From NCBI GenBank assembly GCA_016235555.1, contig JACRKC010000074.1:1-64000 (forward strand): a stretch of 64,000 bases of DNA. The letters are read 5' to 3'. Both the position numbers and the translations under genes were made by a program. Within the stretch, counting starts at the first letter, position 1, and every line of letters begins with the position of its first letter. Below, piece by piece: positions 12,722 to 21,089 of the stretch. The DNA comes from Verrucomicrobiota bacterium. Its GTDB lineage: Bacteria > Verrucomicrobiota > Verrucomicrobiia > Opitutales > Opitutaceae. The notes beneath the pieces were generated by a model, which saw only the letters and a program-made list of their open reading frames with translations, made no database searches and was not told the origin of the DNA.

Positions 12722-13692
12722 TCCGCTCCTTCATTTTCAGCGACGGCAAGCTCGTCGGCTCGGACCTCGAGCGCGAGGCGCTCCGGCTCGTGCGGGCGGA
12801 CAAGGGCCTGCTCCTCTGGGTCGACCTCGACAATCCCACCGATGAAGAGTGGAAATTCGTGCTGGAGGGCGTGTTTCATTTCCACCCGCTCGCCGTCGAG
12901 GACTGCGTCGCCCCCAATTCGCTCCCCAAGGTCGAGGACTACGAGGATTACCTCTTCATCGTCACCCATGCCGTCGATTTCACGCGCACGGAGAAATTCA
13001 ACACCACCGAGCTCGATCTCTTTCTCGGCAAGGATTTCCTCGTCTCGTTCCACCGCCAGCCGCTGCGCTCCGTGACCACGCTGTCCGACCGTCTCGCCAA
13101 AGCCGTCGGCATCGGTCCGCGGGGCCCCGACCGCATCGCCCACTCGCTCCTCGACCTGCTGGTCGACAACTACGCCCCTGTGCTCGACGAACTCCGCGCC
13201 GAGCTCGAGGAAATCGAGGAACACGTGCTCGCGAAGGAATCCGCCCACGAGAAACTCGTGAACGAACTGCTCCATGTGCGCGGCGATTTCACCCGCTTGC
13301 GCCACATCGTGCGCCCGCAGCGCGATCTGATCGGCCGTCTCGCGCGCGGCGACTCGAAACTCATCCGCCCCAAGCTGCTCCCCTACTTCCGTGATCTCCA
13401 CGACAACCTTGTGCGCCTCGAAGACACCGCCGCCGGCTACCACGAACGTCTGATGATGGCCTTCGACATCTACCTCAACAAAGCCGCGTTCGAGGCCAAT
13501 GAAGGCATCAAGTTTCTCACCGCGCTCACGGCCGTGACACTCCCGGCGGTGCTCGTCGGCGGCTGGTATGGCATGAATTTCGAACACATGCCCGAGCTGA
13601 AATCCCCGCACGGCTATCTCTGGGCCGCCGGCCTCACCCTCGTCGCCACCGTGCTGATGACCATTTATCTGAAGAAGAAAAAATGGTTCTGA
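12718..13692 (+). CDS. corA: CorA-type magnesium/cobalt transporter
   Basis: The product is 324 residues, a pentameric inner-membrane divalent cation channel. A large cytoplasmic N-terminal domain (1-260) includes VEDCVAPNSLPKVEDYEDY and a long helix. Two C-terminal transmembrane helices follow, with the signature GMNF at ~284 between them in the context GGWYGMNFEHMPE. The tail is basic (KKKKW). The normal GMN motif indicates a functional channel. The start overlaps the toxin gene stop, and a truncated copy of its 5' end is found 690 bases upstream. Confidence 0.93.
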   Translation: MIRSFIFSDGKLVGSDLEREALRLVRADKGLLLWVDLDNPTDEEWKFVLEGVFHFHPLAVEDCVAPNSLPKVEDYEDYLFIVTHAVDFTRTEKFNTTELDLFLGKDFLVSFHRQPLRSVTTLSDRLAKAVGIGPRGPDRIAHSLLDLLVDNYAPVLDELRAELEEIEEHVLAKESAHEKLVNELLHVRGDFTRLRHIVRPQRDLIGRLARGDSKLIRPKLLPYFRDLHDNLVRLEDTAAGYHERLMMAFDIYLNKAAFEANEGIKFLTALTAVTLPAVLVGGWYGMNFEHMPELKSPHGYLWAAGLTLVATVLMTIYLKKKKWF

Positions 13693-13693
13693 C

Positions 13694-13760
13694 GTGGCAC
13701 GGGTCTCCTGACCCGTGAATCCAACCGCGAGTGTCTCACGGATCGGGAGATCCGTGCCAC
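13694..13760. repeat. REPIN-like element, GTGGCACGGGTCTCC family (copy 1)
   Basis: The left unit GTGGCACGGGTCTCCTGACC is itself hairpin-forming (CACGGGTC and GACCCGTG). The right unit is the inverted counterpart ending in CCGTGCCAC. It sits in the 71-base gap between convergent corA and an acetyltransferase gene, where it may act as a bidirectional transcript hairpin. A second copy is at 35536-35590. Confidence 0.8.
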
Positions 13761-13763
13761 GCC

Positions 13764-14351
13764 CTACCGCGCCATCTTCGCCGCCAACCCCGCCTTTACC
13801 CCCGGCCACTCCGCCGCGACAATCGAGAACATCACCGAGTCGCGCACCCAGCCGTCGGGCATCACCATGTGGGCGCGGAGCAGGCCCTCGCGCACGGCGC
13901 CGAGCCGCGCGATCGCCGCCTGCGACCGCTCGTTGCGCGCGTCGGTCTTGAGCTGCACGCGGTTCAACCCGAGCACCTCGAACGCGTGCCGCAACAAAAG
14001 GTATTTGCACTCCGTGTTGATCGGCGTGCGCCACGCCGGCTTCGCCAGCCACGTGTAACCGATCTCCACGCGCTTGTGCGCCTCGGAGTAGTCGAAGAGC
14101 GTCGTCCCGCCCACAGCCTCGCCGCGCGCAAGATCGATGATCGCGAAGGCGGCCATCTCGCCGCGCGCTTGCATCGGCATCACGGTGTCGCACCACACGC
14201 GCACCGACTCGCGCGGGTCCGGGCGCAGCGAGGGCATCCAGCGCCACACGTCGAGGTCGGCGCCGTGGCGCGCGAGCGCGTCGAAGTGCGCTTCGCTAAT
14301 CGGTTCGAGCCGCACGTGGCGGCCGGTGAGTGTGACAGGAGACAGGATCAT
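13764..14351 (-). CDS. GNAT family N-acetyltransferase (RimJ/RimL type)
   Basis: The product has 195 residues and the full acetyltransferase fold used for protein N-terminal or small-molecule acetylation. Typical RimJ/RimL features are LTGRHVRLEPISEAH at the N-terminus and the acetyl-CoA region INTECKYLLLRHAFEVLG (~110-128). Then come NRVQLKTDARNERSQAAI and RLGAVREGLLRAHMVMPDG. The substrate is unknown. It is convergent with corA and separated from it only by a REPIN-like element. Confidence 0.88.
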   Translation of the reverse strand: MILSPVTLTGRHVRLEPISEAHFDALARHGADLDVWRWMPSLRPDPRESVRVWCDTVMPMQARGEMAAFAIIDLARGEAVGGTTLFDYSEAHKRVEIGYTWLAKPAWRTPINTECKYLLLRHAFEVLGLNRVQLKTDARNERSQAAIARLGAVREGLLRAHMVMPDGWVRDSVMFSIVAAEWPGVKAGLAAKMAR

Positions 14352-14383
14352 GTTGGGAAAGCCAGACTGACGGCGCGCTGCGA

Positions 14384-14429
14384 CTGAGGCGAGACGCCTC
14401 AGCCACGTGGACGAGGCGTCCCGCCTCGT
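14384..14429. repeat. Back-to-back REP units, GAGGCGTCCCGCCTC family (copy 1)
   Basis: CTGAGGCGAGACGCCTCAG is followed by CCAC, directly joined to GTGG and ACGAGGCGTCCCGCCTCG. The two units meet at their feet, so this copy is tail-to-tail. The inward-facing copy with the feet at the outer ends is at 22604-22660. Confidence 0.75.
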
Positions 14430-14519
14430 GTTCCGCCATGCACCGCATCGACTTCATTGCAAACGCGCCGTCGATTCGCCGCTTGAGTCGCACCACCCGC
14501 AACGAAATTCTCCGCCCCC

Positions 14520-15902
14520 ATGCGCACAGTGCTCCGCCCGTTCCTCGCATGCAGTCTGCTCGTCTCCGCCCTCGCGGCGCAAAACTCTTCCCCCGACGAA
14601 GCCATGCTCCGGCGGATCTATTCCGCAGCGCTCACCCGCAGCCAGGCCCACGACAATCTGCGCACCCTCGTCACCCAAACGCCCGGCCGCCTCTCGGGTT
14701 CGACTTCCCTCATCCGCGCCGTCGCCTGGGCCGAGCAAACTCTCGCCGCGATCAAACCTGATCGTGTCTATAAACAGGACGTGCTGGTGCCCCACTGGGA
14801 ACGCGGCGCGAAAGAGTCCGTCGCCCTTGTCGCCGCCGATGGTGCCCGCACTCCGCTCGCGGCGCTCGCCCTCGGCGGCTCCGGGTCGGCCCCCGACGGC
14901 GGACTGATCGCGAGCGTGATCGAGGTGCGGTCGCTCGACGAAGTCGAAAAACTTGGCCGCGAAAAAGTCGCCGGCAAGATCGTCTTCTTCAACCGCCCGA
15001 TGGACCCGACCACCATCGTTCCCGGTGTCGCCTACTTCAGCGCCGGCGACCAGCGCAACCGCGGACCGCTCACCGCGGCGAAACATGGGGCGGCCGGCGT
15101 GCTCACCCGCTCGCTCACTCACGCGCGCGACGACTTTCCCCACACCGGCACCATCGGCCGTGGCGCCGACCAGCTGAAAATCCCCTGCGCCGCCCTCTCC
15201 ACCGTCGCCGCCGATCGTCTGAGCGCCGCGCTCGCCGCCAGCCCCGCGCTGCGCGTTGAGCTGAAGGTTTTCTCCCGCTGGCTGCCCGATGCGCCGTCGC
15301 ACAACGTCATCGGCGAAATCCACGGCTCCGAGTCTCCCGACGAAATCATTCTCGTGGGCGGCCATCTCGATTGCTGGGACATCGCGCCCGGGGCCAACGA
15401 CGACGGCTCCGGCGTCGTGCAGGCGATCGAGGTCCTGCGTCTGTTCCGCGCCCTCGGCCTGAAGCCGCGCCACACGCTGCGCTGCGTCCTCTTCACCAAC
15501 GAGGAAAACGGCCTGCGCGGCGCCACCGCCTACGCCGCGAGCGTCAAGGAACGGCGCGAGAAACACCTCTTCGCCGTCGAGTCCGACGCCGGCAGTTTCC
15601 ATCCGCGCGGCTTCAGTCTCGGCAGCACGCAGGGCGACGTCCACCAGCGGGCCGCCCGGTGGCTGCCGCTCTTCGCGCCCTACGGCATCGTCGAGTTTCG
15701 CAAAGGCGCCGCCGGCGCCGTTGTCGTTCCGCTCATGGTGCAGGGGGCCGCCGTCGGCGAGATCATCAACGACTCCCAACGCTACTTCGACTGGCACCAC
15801 ACGGTGAACGACTCGCTCGACAAAGTGAGTCCGCGCGACCTCGCCCTCGGCGCCGCCGCCCTCGCCGCCCTCATCTGGCTCGTCGACACGCAGGGACTGT
15901 GA
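14520..15902 (+). CDS. Exported M28 family zinc peptidase with PA domain
   Basis: The product has 460 residues with signal peptide LACSLLVSALAAQ. A protease-associated (PA) insert lies around 110-240 (KVAGKIVFFNRPMD, AAKHGAAGVL). The catalytic di-zinc M28 domain follows: GGHLDCWD (~282), ANDDGSG (~297), TNEENG (~327), VESDAGS (~356) and WHHTVNDSLD (~425). These supply the expected His, Asp, Glu, Asp and His ligands. This is an aminopeptidase- or carboxypeptidase-like enzyme acting outside the cytoplasm on peptides. It is monocistronic, in the same direction as the permease further down. Confidence 0.93.
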   Translation: MRTVLRPFLACSLLVSALAAQNSSPDEAMLRRIYSAALTRSQAHDNLRTLVTQTPGRLSGSTSLIRAVAWAEQTLAAIKPDRVYKQDVLVPHWERGAKESVALVAADGARTPLAALALGGSGSAPDGGLIASVIEVRSLDEVEKLGREKVAGKIVFFNRPMDPTTIVPGVAYFSAGDQRNRGPLTAAKHGAAGVLTRSLTHARDDFPHTGTIGRGADQLKIPCAALSTVAADRLSAALAASPALRVELKVFSRWLPDAPSHNVIGEIHGSESPDEIILVGGHLDCWDIAPGANDDGSGVVQAIEVLRLFRALGLKPRHTLRCVLFTNEENGLRGATAYAASVKERREKHLFAVESDAGSFHPRGFSLGSTQGDVHQRAARWLPLFAPYGIVEFRKGAAGAVVVPLMVQGAAVGEIINDSQRYFDWHHTVNDSLDKVSPRDLALGAAALAALIWLVDTQGL

Positions 15903-15903
15903 G

Positions 15904-15927
15904 GTAGGGCCGGTCCCTGACCGGCCC
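15904..15927. repeat. Single REP unit, GTAG foot plus GGCCGGTC hairpin
   Basis: The foot GTAG is followed by GGCCGGTC, CCT and GACCGGCC, a perfect 8-base stem with a 3-base loop. It begins two bases after the M28 peptidase stop. It is a solitary unit of the same design as the paired elements elsewhere. Confidence 0.7.
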
Positions 15928-15938
15928 GAGCGGGTGCA

Positions 15939-16065
15939 ACTCAAACTGATGTCAGCTCTCCAATGCCTCGGTTGTAGCGGCGGTCTACGACCGCCGAACG
16001 AATACCCTTGGCGCAACGACGACTGTCATAGACCGCCGCTACAAATCACTGACCTCAGTTTGAGT
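15939..16065. repeat. Composite palindromic element with GTAGCGGCGGTC core (copy 1)
   Basis: The outer arms ACTCAAACTGATGTCAG and CTGACCTCAGTTTGAGT enclose an inner REPIN at 15974-16042, which runs from GTAGCGGCGGTC to GACCGCCGCTAC. The interior carries AACGAATACCCTTGGC, also seen with small changes in the copies at 49867-49935 and 55838-55906. The outer arms differ between copies while the core is constant. Confidence 0.85.
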
Positions 16066-16173
16066 CACACCCGCCCCTACCCGCATCGCGAAAAATCTCT
16101 CGCGTCGTCCGCGTGCGCCTGACTCCCTCGCGCGTCCCCCGGCCGCCGTCACCCCGGCCTCCCCTAGTTCCCC

Positions 16174-17820
16174 ATGCATTGGTCTCAAATCTACGATCCC
16201 GTCGGCCACAGCATCGGCCTCTCGGCGCTGGTCGCCGTCATTCCGGTCTCGGTGCTGCTCGGGCTGCTCGCCTTCTGGCACGTGCGGGCGCACCTCGCCG
16301 CCATCATCGCCCTCGTCGTGGCTCTCGCAGTGGCGGTGGCGGTTTACCGGATGCCGATCCCGCTCGCGCTGGCCTCGGCCGGTTACGGCGCCGCATTCGG
16401 GTTGCTGCCCATCGGCTGGCTGATCCTCAACGCGATCTTCATCTATCAACTCTCCGTCGAAACCGGCCAGTTCGCCGTCCTCCAGCGGCAGATCGCCGGC
16501 GTCTCGGGCGACCGGCGCATCCAGGCGCTGCTGATCGCGTTTTCGTTCGGCGCATTTATCGAGGGCGCGGCCGGCTTCGGTGCACCGGTGGCCATCAGCG
16601 GTGCGCTCATGATCGGACTCGGGTTCCGCCCGCTTGAGGCCGCCAAGCTCGCGCTCATCGGCAACACCGCGCCCGTCGCCTTCGGTTCGCTCGGCACTCC
16701 GCTCGTCACGCTCGCTCCGCTCACCGGCCTCGATCTCCACCTGCTCAGCGCGATGGTCGGGCGCCAGTTGCCGGTGTTCTCGCTCGTCGTTCCGTTCTGG
16801 CTGATCTGGGCCCAGGTCGGCTGGCGCGGCATGGTCGCCGTCTGGCCCGCGTGCCTCGTCGCCGGCGCGACCTTCGGCGCCATGCAATTCTGGATCAGCA
16901 ACGCCCACGGCCCGTGGCTCGTCGACATCGTGGCCGGCGCCGTCTCAATGGCCGCGGTCGTCGGGTTGATGCAATTCTGGCGGCCGGCCGATGAAGAATC
17001 CGTCCCCGAGCCGCCCACCGGCACCGCACCACCGATCACCACCACCCCGCTGCGCGCCCCGCCGTGGAAGGCCTGGCTGCCGTGGATTTTTCTCACCGGC
17101 TTCGTTTTTCTGTGGGGCCTGCCGCAGGTGAAACAGCGGCTGAACGATTGGTTCGCCCCACAGGTTCCCGTGCCCGTGTTGCACCTCGCCATCGACAAGA
17201 TCCCGCCGGTCGCGCCCAAACCCACGCCCGAAAAGGCCGTCTTCAGTCTCAACCTTCTTTCCGCCACTGGCACCGCCTTGCTGCTCGCCGGCATCGCCTC
17301 GACGCTGGCGCTCGGCGTCGGCCTGCGTCGCGCCCTCGAGATCTACGGCCACACGCTCATGCGAGTGCGGGTTTCGCTGCTCACGATCTCCGTGATGATG
17401 GCGCTCGGCTTCACCACGCGCTACAGCGGCACCGACACGACGATGGGGCTCGCCATGGCGGGCACGGGCGTGCTCTTCCCGTTCTTCTCGCCGCTCATCG
17501 GGTGGCTCGGCGTCGCGCTCACCGGCAGCGACACGTCCTCCAACGTCCTGTTCGGCAACCTCCAGAAAGTCACCGCCGAGCAGCTCGGCTTCTCGCCGAT
17601 CCTCATGTGCGCCTCCAACAGCTCCGGTGGCGTGATGGGCAAGATGATCGATGCGCAGAGCATCGTGGTCGCCAGCGTTGCCACCGGCGGACACCAAGAC
17701 AGCCCCGACGCCGGCACCGTCCTGCGCTCGGTCTTCTGGCACAGCCTCGCTCTGGCCGTGCTGGTCGGCATCCTCGTCACGCTCCAGGCCTACGTGTGGC
17801 CGGGTGTCGTGCCGAAGTAG
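16174..17820 (+). CDS. lctP: L-lactate/glycolate permease (LctP family)
   Basis: The product is 548 residues, a polytopic inner-membrane permease of the lactate permease family, which moves L-lactate, D-lactate or glycolate with protons. Characteristic stretches are [29 protein letters not shown] (~128-145), [13 protein letters not shown] (~169), [17 protein letters not shown] (~413) and [14 protein letters not shown] (~451). A hydrophilic cytoplasmic loop lies near 270-340. Three glycolate oxidase genes are nearby on the other strand, which favours glycolate (GlcA-like) or lactate as substrate; the choice cannot be made from sequence alone. Confidence 0.92.
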   Translation: MHWSQIYDPVGHSIGLSALVAVIPVSVLLGLLAFWHVRAHLAAIIALVVALAVAVAVYRMPIPLALASAGYGAAFGLLPIGWLILNAIFIYQLSVETGQFAVLQRQIAGVSGDRRIQALLIAFSFGAFIEGAAGFGAPVAISGALMIGLGFRPLEAAKLALIGNTAPVAFGSLGTPLVTLAPLTGLDLHLLSAMVGRQLPVFSLVVPFWLIWAQVGWRGMVAVWPACLVAGATFGAMQFWISNAHGPWLVDIVAGAVSMAAVVGLMQFWRPADEESVPEPPTGTAPPITTTPLRAPPWKAWLPWIFLTGFVFLWGLPQVKQRLNDWFAPQVPVPVLHLAIDKIPPVAPKPTPEKAVFSLNLLSATGTALLLAGIASTLALGVGLRRALEIYGHTLMRVRVSLLTISVMMALGFTTRYSGTDTTMGLAMAGTGVLFPFFSPLIGWLGVALTGSDTSSNVLFGNLQKVTAEQLGFSPILMCASNSSGGVMGKMIDAQSIVVASVATGGHQDSPDAGTVLRSVFWHSLALAVLVGILVTLQAYVWPGVVPK

Positions 17821-17823
17821 CAA

Positions 17824-17933
17824 ATCCCAAAGGCCAAACCTCCAAGCTCCAAAAAATTTCAACCGCCAATTCCCCAGTCGGATTTGTTTATGGGGATTTT
17901 TTTGGCGTTTGGTTTTTGAGATTTGGGGTTTCC
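17824..17933. repeat. A/C-rich dispersed inverted repeat forming a gene's 3' end
   Basis: The left part (CCCAAAGGCCAAACCTCCAA) and right part (GGCGTTTGGTTTTTGAG then ATTTGGGGTTT) are imperfect inverted copies around a central CCGCCAATTCCCCAGTCGG. The right part is translated as the last ~15 residues of the NTF2-like protein on the minus strand. Confidence 0.65.
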
Positions 17934-18409
17934 ATGCCCGGCACCACGCTGTTGCCCGCCGGCTTCATCGATTGCCAGGCGACCATCCGCCAGGTGCCAC
18001 CCTCGTTGCGCCACACCGACATGAACTTCAATTTGATGTCCGACCAGGTGGGGCCGAGTCTCTTCTTCATCTCCTGCGCCCCCGAGAGGACGATCACTTC
18101 GGGGGCGATCTGCCGCGCCAGCACTTCGGCCGTTTTGAGATCCGTGTAGGCGGTGTCACCCGCCGTCATGGCCTTGATGTAGGACGCTTTTCCCTCGGAC
18201 CGGCCATCCGAGTGGATGAACACGATCTCGTCGGAAAAAATCCGCGCGAGCGCCGGGCCGTCGCTCTGGCGCATCGCCTCCAACCGGGAAAGATCGATGC
18301 GCTTGACGATATCCGCCGCCGTCTCCGCGGCGCGCACGCCGCCGCCGCCGGCAAGCAGCATCACCAGCGCCACCACGCCCCTGATTCGAGCCAAGTGATT
18401 TGTGTTCAT
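17888..18409 (-). CDS. Exported NTF2-like (SnoaL/DUF4440) protein
   Basis: The product has 173 residues with a signal peptide ending near VRAAE (~28). The NTF2-like fold is recognised from LEAMRQSDGPALARIFSDE, FIHSDGRSEGKASYI and the final strands KFMSVWRNEGGTWRMVAWQ. These small cone-shaped domains bind or isomerise small ligands; the role here is unknown. The native end of the fold is at about residue 158. The last ~15 residues (METPNLKNQTPKKSP) are encoded by the adjacent repeat element, so the original stop appears to have been lost. Confidence 0.82.
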   Translation of the reverse strand: MNTNHLARIRGVVALVMLLAGGGGVRAAETAADIVKRIDLSRLEAMRQSDGPALARIFSDEIVFIHSDGRSEGKASYIKAMTAGDTAYTDLKTAEVLARQIAPEVIVLSGAQEMKKRLGPTWSDIKLKFMSVWRNEGGTWRMVAWQSMKPAGNSVVPGMETPNLKNQTPKKSP

Positions 18410-18412
18410 TCT

Positions 18413-18572
18413 CGTTGGGTCCGATACCGCGAAGTTTGCTTCGCCTTGGTTGGGTAGCGACGAGCGCCAGCGAGTCGAAGAGCGTCGGCTCGCTGGCGCT
18501 CGCCGCTACGATGAGTGGTCGAAGATTGCATGGTGGGATGGGTCTAATGCCCCGGGGATGTTTACTCGTGTG
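18413..18572. repeat. Long dispersed repeat with GTAGCGACGAGCGCC core (copy 1)
   Basis: About 160 bases are nearly the same as 44704-44913. The centre (18454-18509) is a REPIN running from GTAGCGACGAGCGCCAGCGA to its inverted counterpart ending GCTCGCCGCTAC. Conserved flanks include TTCGCCTTGGTTGG on the left and an ACTCGTG end on the right. Confidence 0.85.
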
Positions 18573-18596
18573 ATCCGTGGTTGAAAAATTTTCCCT

Positions 18597-19877
18597 TCAC
18601 CCGCGATACGCATCGCGCAGCACCTGCATCGTGTGGCGCACGCGCACGGGCGAGCCGAGCTTTTTCAGGTGCACGCCGAGCTGCGTGAGGCAACCGATGT
18701 TACCACTCGCGACCACGGTCGCACCGGTGGCGATCACCGCCCGCGCTTTCTGCGCCCCGAGCGACGCCGCCGTGTCCGGTTGATCCAGGTTGTAGCTGCC
18801 GGCGCTGCCACAACACAGGTGGGCATCGGCCAACTCGCAGAGCGTCACACCCGGGATCGCGCGCAGGAGTTTGCGCGGCTCCTCGCGCACCCCCTGGGCA
18901 TTGGCGAGGTGACAGGCATCGTGGTAAGCGACCTTCTGCGCGCCCGCGCCCTGCGGGGCTTCGCGCAAGCCGAGGCGATTGAGAAACACACTCACATCCA
19001 TGACGCGTTTCCGAAAAACCTCCGCCCGCGCCTGCAGTGAGCCGGTCGAACCTGCCTCGTCCGGCGTGCCGCGCAGGATCAGGTGATACTCGTGCATGGC
19101 CGAGCCGCAGCCTGCGGCGTTGGTCAGAATCGCATCCACGCCCGCGGGGAACGCATCAAGGTTACGTCGCGCGAAATCCCGCGCTGCGCCGAGGTCGCCC
19201 GTGTGCCACGCGAGTCCGCCGCAGCAACCCTGCGCCTCGGGCACGACGACTTCCACGCCGTTGCGCGCGAGCACGGCGATGGTCGCGAGGTTGATGTCAG
19301 GATCGAGCACCTGCTGCGCGCAGCCCGCGAGCAACGCGACGCGGGCGCGACGCTCTCCCTCGGCCGGTGTGACGCGCGGCAGCGCCACGGCCGGCGGCAC
19401 CGTGTCGGGCGCGAGATCGAGCATCGGCTCGAGCACGGCCGGCACGAGCGGGCGGAGCGCCTTGCCTAGCTTCGCTCCGGCGAGCGCGAGCCGGAACCGT
19501 CCCGGATGAGGAATCGTCTGCGCCGCGAGCCAGCGCCGCAGCTTCTCGCCGGTGCTGCGCTCGGTCCGATCCTGCACCACCGCGCGAAACGGGCTGATGA
19601 GGTCGCGATACGGCACCCCGCTGGGGCACGCTGGTTCGCACGCGAGGCAGCCGAGGCAGCGGTCGATGTGCGGCTGCGCCGCCGCCAGCGGCAGTTCGCC
19701 CTCCAGCACCTGCTTCATCAGCACGATCCGGCCGCGCGGGGAATCCATCTCCTGCCCGAACTCGCGATAGGTCGGACACGCCGCGAGACAGAATCCGCAA
19801 TGCACGCACGTCTGCACCGCCTGCGCCATCGGCTCGCCCAGCGGGCCGTGTTCCTCCGGTTTGATCGTGTGGAGCAT
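18597..19877 (-). CDS. glcF: Glycolate oxidase iron-sulfur subunit GlcF
   Basis: The product has 426 residues. Two [4Fe-4S] ferredoxin motifs appear at 24-35 (CVHCGFCLAACP) and ~73 (CLGCLACEPACP). Two cysteine-rich CCG domains follow (GCCGGLAWHTGD; CHLANAQGVREEP with HLCCGSAGSYNL). It passes electrons from the flavin subunits of glycolate oxidase to the respiratory chain at the membrane. It is the last gene of a glcD-glcE-glcF operon. Its ATG lies two bases inside the edge of a palindromic element (19879-19926) that fills the gap to glcE, so no normal ribosome-binding site is visible. Confidence 0.93.
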   Translation of the reverse strand: MLHTIKPEEHGPLGEPMAQAVQTCVHCGFCLAACPTYREFGQEMDSPRGRIVLMKQVLEGELPLAAAQPHIDRCLGCLACEPACPSGVPYRDLISPFRAVVQDRTERSTGEKLRRWLAAQTIPHPGRFRLALAGAKLGKALRPLVPAVLEPMLDLAPDTVPPAVALPRVTPAEGERRARVALLAGCAQQVLDPDINLATIAVLARNGVEVVVPEAQGCCGGLAWHTGDLGAARDFARRNLDAFPAGVDAILTNAAGCGSAMHEYHLILRGTPDEAGSTGSLQARAEVFRKRVMDVSVFLNRLGLREAPQGAGAQKVAYHDACHLANAQGVREEPRKLLRAIPGVTLCELADAHLCCGSAGSYNLDQPDTAASLGAQKARAVIATGATVVASGNIGCLTQLGVHLKKLGSPVRVRHTMQVLRDAYRG

Positions 19878-19878
19878 G

Positions 19879-19926
19879 GTAGGTCGGGGTTTATCCCCGA
19901 CATGTCGGGCGTAAAGCCCGACCTAC
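19879..19926. repeat. REPIN-like element, GTAGGTCGGG family (copy 1)
   Basis: The first unit is GTAGGTCGGGGTTTATCCCC and the second is its inverted relative ending AAGCCCGACCTAC, with only four bases between the hairpins. It occupies almost the whole 56-base gap between glcE and glcF. Copy 2 is at 49735-49801. Confidence 0.85.
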
Positions 19927-19933
19927 AGGATCG

Positions 19934-20989
19934 CTATTCATCGAGATTCGGAAACCGACTCCGCGGATCGAGTGAGGACTTCACCGCGCGCATGATTTCG
20001 AACCGCGGCTTCGCCCCCGGCCACAACGGCGCCTCGCCGCGCAATGTCACCGCCGGCCAGCGCAATTCCGGAAGCGCCGCGCCGCCCGGCAGCGAAACGT
20101 AGCCCGCATTTCCTCCCGCACTCACGCGCACGTGCGCCGCAGGCAGTGAGAGCAGCGCCGGCACGTCCGCCGGCGTGACCGCCACTTTCACCAGCGTCCC
20201 GCCCGGATGCGCCCACGCAAACTCCGCCGTGCCGCGCCAGAACGCCGCCGCCTCCGCCTCGCCCAGCACTGCGCCCGGCCAACGGCCCAGGATCTCTTTC
20301 GCCAGCACCTCGATCGCCGCCGCCGGCCCGACGAGACGCGTCATGACCGCACGCTCCGCCGGCACTGCTTCGAGCGCGTCGAGTTCCCAACGCGTGTTGG
20401 CCGCCTCGGCCAGAATTCGCCCGACCGCCACCGCATCACCCGCCTCGATGCGCAGCGTCAGCGCCGTCACCGCCCGCGGAAAAACTTTGAATGAGATTTC
20501 CGCCAACGCGCCGAACCGTCCCGCGCTGCCCACGAAAAATTTCGGCAGATCGAATCCCGCCGCGTTCTTCACCACCTTGCCGCCCAGCCGCAGCAGGCGC
20601 CCCTCGCCGTCGACAAACCGCACGCCGAGGATGAAGTCCCGCAGCCCGCCGAACCGGAACCGCCCCGGCCCGCTCAGCCCCGCCGCGACCGTGCCGCCGA
20701 GCGTCGCCCCGGCCTCCGCGAGCATCGGATCGAACGGCAGATACTGTCCCTTTTCCGCCAGCGCCGCCGCGATGTCGCGCAGCGGCGTGCCCGCCAGCGC
20801 CGTGAACGTGAACTCGCTCGGCTCATATTCGACGATCCCGCTGAGCTTCAGGGTCGAGAGGCGCACCACATCCGTCGCGACCCGCGACAGCCGCGGTTTC
20901 GTGCCGGCACCGATCGCAATCACTCGTGGCGCCGAGCGGACACACTCCACGAGATTACTGATGGAACCGGGGCTCAACATGGCACTCAT
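19934..20989 (-). CDS. glcE: Glycolate oxidase FAD-binding subunit GlcE
   Basis: The product has 351 residues from the ATG at 20989. The frame is open to 21037, but those extra residues are encoded by the repeat at 20999-21072 and are rejected. The PCMH-type FAD-binding domain covers residues ~10-170 (VIAIGAGTKPRLS, GTPLRDIAAAL, GATLGGTVAAGLSGPGR, GGKVVKNAAGFDLPKFFVGS). The short C-terminal region ends in DPRSRFPN. With GlcD it forms the flavin part of glycolate dehydrogenase, which oxidises glycolate to glyoxylate. It sits between glcD and glcF, with palindromic elements in both junctions. Confidence 0.92.
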   Translation of the reverse strand: MSAMLSPGSISNLVECVRSAPRVIAIGAGTKPRLSRVATDVVRLSTLKLSGIVEYEPSEFTFTALAGTPLRDIAAALAEKGQYLPFDPMLAEAGATLGGTVAAGLSGPGRFRFGGLRDFILGVRFVDGEGRLLRLGGKVVKNAAGFDLPKFFVGSAGRFGALAEISFKVFPRAVTALTLRIEAGDAVAVGRILAEAANTRWELDALEAVPAERAVMTRLVGPAAAIEVLAKEILGRWPGAVLGEAEAAAFWRGTAEFAWAHPGGTLVKVAVTPADVPALLSLPAAHVRVSAGGNAGYVSLPGGAALPELRWPAVTLRGEAPLWPGAKPRFEIMRAVKSSLDPRSRFPNLDE

Positions 20990-20998
20990 CGGTCTAAT

Positions 20999-21072
20999 TT
21001 GAACAGGAAGGTCGGAAAGTTCGGGAAGAAACGGCACGGGGTCTTCCCGCTCTTCCCGACCTTCCTGTTCAA
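20999..21072. repeat. Inverted repeat between glcD and glcE
   Basis: The arms TTGAACAGGAAGGTCGG and CCGACCTTCCTGTTCAA are perfect 17-base complements. The inside contains a second, weaker inverted pair (GGGAAGA and TCTTCCC). It fills nearly the whole gap between the two genes and might tune operon expression through an mRNA hairpin. Confidence 0.85.
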
Positions 21073-21089
21073 TGTATTGGAAATTGTTT

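Noticed and set aside
20990-21037. N-terminal extension of GlcE
   Set aside because: It is encoded by the inverted repeat between glcD and glcE; conserved sequence starts after the ATG at 20989.
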